NCBI GenBank assembly: GCA_902461815.1 | Contig: CABPZE010000002.1 | Coordinates: 186,001 to 250,000, forward strand | Reading direction: 5' to 3' | Source of the DNA: CAG-390 sp003523225 | GTDB taxonomy: Bacteria > Bacillota > Clostridia > Oscillospirales > CAG-272 | Length of the DNA stretch: 64,000 bases | Part shown: positions 58,974 to 64,000 of the stretch, piece by piece | Layout of the letters: each line of letters opens with the position of its first letter | Position numbering within the stretch: position 1 is the first letter of the stretch | Notes under the pieces: model-generated | Databases searched by the model: none | Told to the model about the DNA's origin: nothing | What the model saw: the letters and a program-made list of their open reading frames with translations, nothing else | Position numbers and translations under genes: made by a program

Positions 58974-59108
58974 AGGCTCCCTCCGGGAGGGAGCTGGCGC
59001 CGTAGGCGACTGAGGGAGAGTGCGTTACAATAAAGCTAATTCAAACTCAAAGTTACGTAGGCTCCTTCCACCGCTAACGCGGTCCCCCTCCCTCTCGGAG
59101 GGAGGCTT
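58974..59108. repeat. imperfect inverted repeat element (REP/MITE-like)
   Basis: One end reads AGGCTCCCTCCGGGAGGGAG (58974-58993) and the other GAGGGAGGCTT-type sequence (about 59092-59108), with a GGCGCCGTAGGCGACTGAGGG core and an ACCGC/GCGGT hairpin inside. It is a non-coding palindromic element of about 135 bp. The gap 58855-58973 has only small hairpins, such as GCCTTTGTA/TTACAAAGGC near 58912-58930. Confidence 0.6.
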
Positions 59109-59120
59109 TTCGATAGTCTC

Positions 59121-59149
59121 ATTATAACACAAATCGGCAGAGAAAACAA
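59121..59149 (-). promoter_or_regulatory. possible promoter of the immunity-like gene
   Basis: Minus-strand TTGTTT (59144-59149) and TATAAT (59121-59126), 17-bp spacer. The leader of about 260 nt would include the repeat element. Confidence 0.45.
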
Positions 59150-59168
59150 GTTCTCTGCCGATATTTTT
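59133..59168. terminator. hairpin after the sulfatase-maturase gene
   Basis: ATCGGCAGAGAA and its complement (59133-59144 and 59151-59162) followed on plus by ATTTTTG. The minus-strand T run is weak. The gap 59169-59359 has a short minus-strand membrane-like reading frame ending at 59187 with no good start codon. Confidence 0.45.
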
Positions 59169-59359
59169 GTACCCCTGATTTCTCCGTTAAGGACAAACGA
59201 GAAACGCAGACGTGCGTATTTTTGAATGCCTCATAAGAAATGCCGCCAAAAGTCCGGTCAGTATTCCGATAACAAACGGCAGAAGCACAATGCACTTTTT
59301 ACAGCAGATAGCGCGCAGTAAGCGAATATAAATTACTGTATCAGAATGATCCTCAGCGC

Positions 59360-60370
59360 TTAATACGCAATATCTTCAAATTCCTTTATGCACTCCCGGA
59401 AAAAGCGACGGTAGGAGTTGCAATAGAGAAACAGTCCGTCGTCGTTGCGGTAGCGTCGGCATCCGCCGCGGCAAAGGTCAATAAATCGGCAACGCGAGCA
59501 CTGTTCGGGCAGCTCCCACGACGATTCCGTAAATCGCGTCCCTGCCGGAGCATTCAGGATATCCTCAACGCTGTCGGTCAGAATATTTCCGAGCTTCAGC
59601 TCCTCTTTTACATAAAAATCGCACGGATAAACGCTCCCGTCCGCTTCTATCAGCAGCTGAGGCGTGCATACCCCGGCGGCGCCGCAGTCCTCGGGATACG
59701 CGCCCGACAAGATCATGCGGATATTTTCAAACAACCGTATGTAAACACGCCGCCCGACGGCAATATCGTCCCGCCACAAGCGGAAAAGACGCACAAGAAA
59801 CTCGCCGTAAGCCGCATCGGACAGCCGCCTTGCCCCGATGCAAGGGATGTACTGCTGATAGTCAAAGCCCTCGCGGCGGTAAAATTCGTAGATCTGCCCG
59901 ATCCTCGCCGCTGTCTCGTCGGTAACGACTGTAAGGATATTAAAATCACAGCCCGCCTTTTCAAGATGTCCGATGCCCCGCATCACTCCCGCAAAATCCT
60001 CGCGGTAAACGCTGTGAGACAGCTCGTCTCCGTCAAGCGAGACCCCGACCAGCACCCCGTTTTCCGCAAAAAGAGCTGCCATCCTGTCGTCGATAAGCGT
60101 GCCGTTGGTCTGCACCGAGACCTGCCCCGCGTAACCCAGCTTTGAAAGATGCCCGATCACGGCAGCAAAAAAATCATATCCTGCAAGCAGCGGCTCGCCG
60201 CCCTGAAAGACGAGCGGATAACCGCACCTCAGATACGGAGCAAGACTGTCAAGCACATGGCAGGCGTCCGAGGCGGACATGGGCGCAGCAGTCTCATGCC
60301 CCTCCTTGTAAAAGCAGTACCGGCAGCCGAGATTGCACCGCCCCGATACGGGCTTTATCATTATATTCAT
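59360..60370 (-). CDS. anaerobic sulfatase-maturating enzyme (radical SAM, SPASM)
   Basis: 336 residues. The radical SAM cluster motif is CNLGCRYCF (C12, C16, C19), with FQGGEPLL and VSLDG following. The C-terminal SPASM region carries VCTPQLLIEADGSVYPCDFY and CSRCRFIDLCRGGCRRY, ligands for two auxiliary 4Fe-4S clusters. This enzyme converts an active-site Cys or Ser of sulfatases into formylglycine without oxygen. The start codon overlaps the sulfatase stop (ATGA), so enzyme and substrate are made together. Confidence 0.93.
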   Translation of the reverse strand: MNIMIKPVSGRCNLGCRYCFYKEGHETAAPMSASDACHVLDSLAPYLRCGYPLVFQGGEPLLAGYDFFAAVIGHLSKLGYAGQVSVQTNGTLIDDRMAALFAENGVLVGVSLDGDELSHSVYREDFAGVMRGIGHLEKAGCDFNILTVVTDETAARIGQIYEFYRREGFDYQQYIPCIGARRLSDAAYGEFLVRLFRLWRDDIAVGRRVYIRLFENIRMILSGAYPEDCGAAGVCTPQLLIEADGSVYPCDFYVKEELKLGNILTDSVEDILNAPAGTRFTESSWELPEQCSRCRFIDLCRGGCRRYRNDDGLFLYCNSYRRFFRECIKEFEDIAY

Positions 60371-61701
60371 TTTTTCTTATCGCGCAGCTTTTCTACCCTG
60401 TTGCCCTGCCAGTCATACACCGGGTCAAACGGAGTGGCGGAATCGGTTCTGTTGGCGACCTGTCCCGGTCGAAGCGGTATCGGTCCGTCAATAAGAGGAT
60501 CGTTCGTGTCACGCATCCATTTGTCAAGCACCGCAGAAAGCTCCCGCAGGTCATCCGCATATTCCGGACGCGAGGCAAGATTTATGCGTTCTGCCGGGTC
60601 GGCAACAAGATCGTAAAGACATACCCTGTCGCGCGGAATGTACGGCAGCTTTGAGGTCAGATAAGCATCCTTTGCCGCGTGCTCGCCAATATTCACTATC
60701 GGCTTTTCAAGCCGGTCGTAAAACTTTATCAGTTTGAGTCTGTCGGTGCGAACCGCGCGCATGGGCTCGTACGCCGCATGATATGTCATTTCGGAGAAAA
60801 CATAGTCGTGAACCTTTTCCACATCACCGCGCATCAGAGGCATGAGCGACTTGCCCTGAAGCCAGTCCGGATGTTCAAGTCCGAGCATATCGCACACGGT
60901 GGGGTAAACGTCAAGGTGCGAGACCATTGCATCCGACGCACCGCGGCCGATGTCCGGGTGGCGTATGAACATGGCAACTCCCGTGCCGGTGTCCTTCAGG
61001 GTGCTTTTCATTTCCGGGAAGGAAATGCCGTGGTCGGTGGTAAACAGTATTACGGTATCCCTGTCAAGCCTCTGCGCCTCCAGCTCGTCAAGTATCGCGC
61101 CCACGCAATCGTCAACTACCCTAAGACTTGTCAGGTAATTTGCAAAATCATGGCGCGTTTCCTTGGTGTTCACGACGGGAAACGGGGTCGCTATGAAGTC
61201 CTCCTCTATGTCGGTAGCTTCCTCATACACAAGATGCGTGCTGAACATACCGAAAGAAAGGAAAAAGGGCTTACCCTCGTTACGCCCGCTGCGAAGGAAG
61301 TCAAGCGCGTGTTCGAGCGCCCGTCCGTCGCGCACGCGCGAGCTTTTCTCACGCGATGAAAACCTCTCGTCATAGCAAAGAGCTGCCGGATCTTTTGCCT
61401 CGTGCTGAACTCCGCAAAGAACAGTGTAGTAGCCGTGGTCGTGAAGAAAATACGAAAGATGCTTGTGAAAATCGTTGGTTTCAAAGCCGCGGTGCGAAAG
61501 ACCGAACATTCCGCTTGAATGCGGCGCCATTCCGGTCAGCAGTCCGGTGCGGCTGCAGGAGCAGGTCGGCGCTGTGCTGTGCGCCTGGTGGAACATAAAG
61601 CTCTCCCGCGCAAGTCTCATAAGGTTCGGGTTGTCGGCGGAAATACCGTAAGGCTGCATATACCGCCCACTGTCATGCGTGTGAATGTAGATGAAATTCA
61701 T
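60367..61701 (-). CDS. sulfatase (Cys-type, S1 family)
   Basis: 444 residues. Active-site region HSTAPTCSCSRTGLLTG gives C47-S-C-S-R51, where C47 would become formylglycine. The usual pattern is CxPxR or CxAxR; here the third residue is Cys. An early Asp ligand lies in IHTHDSGR, and FTTDHGISFPEMKSTL has the D-H-G ligands. No signal peptide is seen, so it may act in the cytoplasm. It resembles S1 sulfatases that act on sulfated glycosaminoglycans or mucin. The maturase follows it directly. Confidence 0.9.
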   Translation of the reverse strand: MNFIYIHTHDSGRYMQPYGISADNPNLMRLARESFMFHQAHSTAPTCSCSRTGLLTGMAPHSSGMFGLSHRGFETNDFHKHLSYFLHDHGYYTVLCGVQHEAKDPAALCYDERFSSREKSSRVRDGRALEHALDFLRSGRNEGKPFFLSFGMFSTHLVYEEATDIEEDFIATPFPVVNTKETRHDFANYLTSLRVVDDCVGAILDELEAQRLDRDTVILFTTDHGISFPEMKSTLKDTGTGVAMFIRHPDIGRGASDAMVSHLDVYPTVCDMLGLEHPDWLQGKSLMPLMRGDVEKVHDYVFSEMTYHAAYEPMRAVRTDRLKLIKFYDRLEKPIVNIGEHAAKDAYLTSKLPYIPRDRVCLYDLVADPAERINLASRPEYADDLRELSAVLDKWMRDTNDPLIDGPIPLRPGQVANRTDSATPFDPVYDWQGNRVEKLRDKKK

Positions 61702-62016
61702 TTTTTCCCCTTTCCGCCGAAAAGGAACTGCCGAACAGAATTTTTCTTCTTACGTCAGCACCGTTTTATTCTCCGGCGATCCTTATTCCGATATCATATC
61801 ATCAGCATTTTATCATTTTACCGCCTGCAAGTAAATAAAAATACTATTATTTTTATTAAAATCATATTTATTATCGATGTCCCGACCCAGAGCAACGAAG
61901 CGCGGCTTCGGCATATCGTCTGTCGCTCACGTCAAATACCGTGTGAATTTTTTATCAATCTTTTCTGATTCTTTAATTCTTTGTGACATATTTTTTGTTC
62001 AATGCGACAAAACATG
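61702..62016. other. intergenic region between divergent operons
   Basis: No gene recognised. A TTTACT/TAAAAT pair with a 17-bp spacer at about 61813-61841 on the minus strand could serve the sulfatase. The AT-rich middle has no clear element. Confidence 0.4.
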
Positions 62017-62045
62017 TTGACAACGTCACCTCTTTATGCTAAGAT
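62017..62045 (+). promoter_or_regulatory. promoter of the FAD-oxidoreductase operon
   Basis: TTGACA (62017-62022) and TAAGAT (62040-62045), 17-bp spacer, 62 bp before the start codon. Confidence 0.75.
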
Positions 62046-62106
62046 ATCAATGTCAGACCCACATGACTGGCGGAGTATCGCCGGTACACAGAAAGGATAT
62101 GCACTT

Positions 62107-63558
62107 ATGTACGATTACGATGTTTTAATCATCGGGTGCGGCATCAGCGGAGCCGCGGCAGCATATATGCTTGCGCGCTATGACCTTAAAACAGGTATAC
62201 TTGAACGCTCCAATGACGTCGCCAACGGCACAACAAAGGCAAACAGCGCAATTCTGCACGCCGGATACGACCCGGCTCCCGGATCTCTGATGGCTCGCCT
62301 CAACAGGCGCGGAATATCTATGGCAAGAGACATCTGCCGCCGCCTTGACATTGAGTACCGACCCATGCCCTCTCTTGTGATCGCTTTCAATGAGCGGGAT
62401 ATGAATGAGATTCACAGGCTTTACGAAAGAGGTATCGCCAACGGCGTAAGTGTCAGAATACTCTCACGCGAGGAGGCGCTTGCCGTTGAGCCGTCGCTGA
62501 ACCCTGACGTTGTCGGCGCGCTTTTTTCCGATGAATCCGCAATAGTCAACCCGTGGGAATACGCTACGGCAATGGCGGAGACCGCTGTACTCAACGGCAC
62601 GGAGCTTATGCTTGAGCAGCTTGTCACGGGGATAGAAAAGAATGAGGACGGTACGCTTACCGTCATAACCGACAAAGGAAGCTTCAGGACCCGCTTTATT
62701 GTCAACGCCGCCGGGTGCTTTGCCGGGGATATCTGCCGCATGGTCGGCGACGACCGCATAACCCAGACCAACTACGCCGGTCAGTATTATGTGCTTGACA
62801 AATCCGAGGGCGCTCGCGTCGGTTCCGTTATCTTCCGCTGTCCCGACGAGAACGGCTTCAAGGGTATACTTGTCACCCCCACCGTTCACGGGAATCTGCT
62901 TGTTGGTCCCGATGCCTCCCCGGTGTCGGACGGCGACAACACCGCGACCGACAGCGCAACGCTTGCAATGCTTAAAAAGCGCGGTCTTGAGTCAGTCCCC
63001 GGCATAAACTTCCGCGAGGTGATCCATGAGTATGCCGGAGTTCGCCCGACCACACAGTACAAGGATTTTATTATTGACGTCTCCCCTGCCTGCCCACAGC
63101 TTATAAATCTTGCGGGCATTTGCTCCCCCGGACTTTCCGCCGCCCCCGCAATAGGGGAGGAAGCAGTAAGACTTCTTGCAGAGCAGGGGCTGGAGCTGAA
63201 AGAAAGAGCGGATTTCAAGGACACACGCCCGCCCGTAATACGCTTTGCGGAGCTTTCTGAGGAGGAAAAGCAGCGCGTTGCTGCCGAAAATCCGGCATAC
63301 GGACGCATAGTCTGCCGCTGCGAGACGGTTACAGAGGGAGAAATAGTTGACGCGATACACCGTCCGATAGTTCCGCGCTCGGTTGACGCCATAAAGCGCC
63401 GCTGCCGCGCCGGAATGGGAAGATGTCAGGGCGGATTCTGCTCCCCGCGAGTACACGCCATCCTTGCGCGCGAGCTGGGAGTGCCGATGACGGAAATTAC
63501 TCTTGACTCTCAGGGATCGTTCATACTTACCGGATGCACGAAAGGAGCCGACAACTGA
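62107..63558 (+). CDS. FAD-dependent oxidoreductase, glycerol-3-phosphate dehydrogenase (GlpA)-like, with BFD iron-sulfur domain
   Basis: 483 residues. An N-terminal FAD Rossmann fold (VLIIGCGISGAAAAYML), a DAO-type domain with STRANDS such as NGTTKANSAILHAGYDP, and a C-terminal BFD-like [2Fe-2S] domain with C403-R-C405 and C440-x4-C445. GlpA oxidises glycerol-3-phosphate with electrons passed to the partner flavoprotein. A longer frame starts at 62002, but the ATG at 62107 follows GAAAGGATATGC and the preceding part covers the promoter. The downstream gene starts inside its stop (TGATG). Confidence 0.87.
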   Translation: MYDYDVLIIGCGISGAAAAYMLARYDLKTGILERSNDVANGTTKANSAILHAGYDPAPGSLMARLNRRGISMARDICRRLDIEYRPMPSLVIAFNERDMNEIHRLYERGIANGVSVRILSREEALAVEPSLNPDVVGALFSDESAIVNPWEYATAMAETAVLNGTELMLEQLVTGIEKNEDGTLTVITDKGSFRTRFIVNAAGCFAGDICRMVGDDRITQTNYAGQYYVLDKSEGARVGSVIFRCPDENGFKGILVTPTVHGNLLVGPDASPVSDGDNTATDSATLAMLKKRGLESVPGINFREVIHEYAGVRPTTQYKDFIIDVSPACPQLINLAGICSPGLSAAPAIGEEAVRLLAEQGLELKERADFKDTRPPVIRFAELSEEEKQRVAAENPAYGRIVCRCETVTEGEIVDAIHRPIVPRSVDAIKRRCRAGMGRCQGGFCSPRVHAILARELGVPMTEITLDSQGSFILTGCTKGADN

Positions 63559-64000
63559 TGAAAAACCATTATGACGTTATTGTTATCGGCGGAGGTCCGG
63601 GCGGCATGGCAGCCGCATGTGCCGCCTGCGGCGGCGGAGCCTCATCGGTGCTTCTGATAGAGCGCGACCGTGAGGTCGGCGGAATACTTAACCAGTGCAT
63701 TCACAGCGGATTTGGCCTTCATCATTTCAAGGAGGAGCTGACAGGACCCGAATATGCCGGACGGTTTGCCGCAATGCTTAAGGAAACGGAAACCGAGGTG
63801 CTTACCGACACGATGGTGCTTGAGGTAACCGCTGACCGTCGCGTTAAATGCCTCAACTCGCGCGACGGATACCGTGAGTATTCAGCAGGCGCGATAGTGC
63901 TGGCAATGGGCTGCCGCGAGCGCACACGCGGAGCTATCGCCATCCCCGGGGACCGCCCTGCCGGAGTCATGACCGCAGGCACGGCACAGAGATATGTAAA
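63558..64000 (+). CDS. FAD/NAD-dependent oxidoreductase, GlpB-like (partial, C-terminus beyond window)
   Basis: The first 147 residues are inside the window, starting at an ATG that overlaps the stop of the GlpA-like gene. MKNHYDVIVIGGGPGGMAAA is the FAD dinucleotide-binding fold, with LLIERDREVGGILNQCIHSG (redox Cys region) and AIVLAMGCRERTRGA. This resembles the second flavoprotein of clostridial GlpA/GlpB-like operons, often followed by a DUF1667 protein. The downstream part is not visible. Confidence 0.85.
   Translation, partial: MKNHYDVIVIGGGPGGMAAACAACGGGASSVLLIERDREVGGILNQCIHSGFGLHHFKEELTGPEYAGRFAAMLKETETEVLTDTMVLEVTADRRVKCLNSRDGYREYSAGAIVLAMGCRERTRGAIAIPGDRPAGVMTAGTAQRYV

Noticed and set aside
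1..64000. CRISPR array, prophage, transposase, integrase or restriction system
   Set aside because: No repeat-spacer pattern, no such protein family and no attachment-site duplication were seen on either strand.

Overview
The window looks like a chromosomal segment of an anaerobic, probably gut-associated member of the Clostridia; an Oscillospirales or Ruminococcaceae-like lineage is my best guess. This is inferred from several things. There are clostridial ribosomal gene order and zinc-type (C+) versions of S4, S14 and L36. A diaminopimelate-aminotransferase lysine pathway sits under a lysine riboswitch. Rubredoxin, a ferredoxin-thioredoxin-reductase-like protein and an anaerobic sulfatase-maturating enzyme are present. 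Small palindromic repeats resemble those I associate with this group. Promoters are mostly sigma-A-like, with 17-bp spacers and TATAAT boxes, and genes have strong GGAGG ribosome-binding sites. I see no prophage, insertion sequence, CRISPR array or rRNA operon.

Layout. Positions 1-8.2 kb (all minus) hold a partial GH36 alpha-galactosidase, a small phosphodiesterase, nicotinate phosphoribosyltransferase, a large secreted or membrane-anchored protein, a TadA/3-methyladenine-DNA-glycosylase fusion and a CPBP membrane protease. Positions 8.3-12.1 kb hold hisS and a translationally coupled MarR-MarR-citrate synthase operon with a clear promoter and palindromic operator. Positions 12.2-28.5 kb hold the S10-spc-alpha ribosomal super-operon on the minus strand, from rpsJ to rplQ, including secY, adk, map, infA and rpoA. 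It has one strong promoter upstream, a leader of about 380 nt, and two terminators at the end. Positions 28.6-30.2 kb hold an HTH/WYL-like regulator and a membrane protein. Positions 30.36-31.7 kb hold rplJ-rplL on the plus strand, behind an L10 leader and attenuator.

Positions 31.7-40 kb (minus) hold manA with a giant PHP/lamin-tail protein, then a thioredoxin, FTR-like protein, nucleoside hydrolase and GH20 operon. Positions 40.1-41.8 kb hold a two-repeat cell-wall protein. Next come a nucleotide-sugar dehydrogenase and tRNA-Thr. Positions 43.8-49.1 kb are a complete lysine branch, dapA-dapB-dapF-dapL-lysA, controlled by a lysine riboswitch and terminator. Positions 49.2-53.9 kb hold a CAU-anticodon tRNA, rubredoxin, a NamZ-type muramidase and the TldD/TldE pair.

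Positions 54-57.7 kb (plus) hold an SPFH protein, a ribbon-helix-helix protein and an ABC-2 exporter. Positions 57.7-59.2 kb are a small scarred region: a truncated cation/proton antiporter, two types of palindromic repeat and an orphan AT-rich gene that looks like an immunity protein. Positions 59.4-61.7 kb hold a sulfatase with its own maturase. The window ends at 62.1-64 kb with the start of a GlpA/GlpB-like FAD oxidoreductase operon.

Several genes suit scavenging of host or plant glycans and cell-wall material: GH36, GH20, NamZ, the sulfatase and its maturase, ManA and the nucleoside hydrolase. The most unusual items are the TadA-MPG fusion, the thioredoxin/FTR-like pair, the Arg/Asn/Gly-rich tail on ribosomal protein S3, the PHP domain set between lamin-tail domains, and the CSCSR sulfatase active site. 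I did not find a clearly new multi-gene defence or mobile system.
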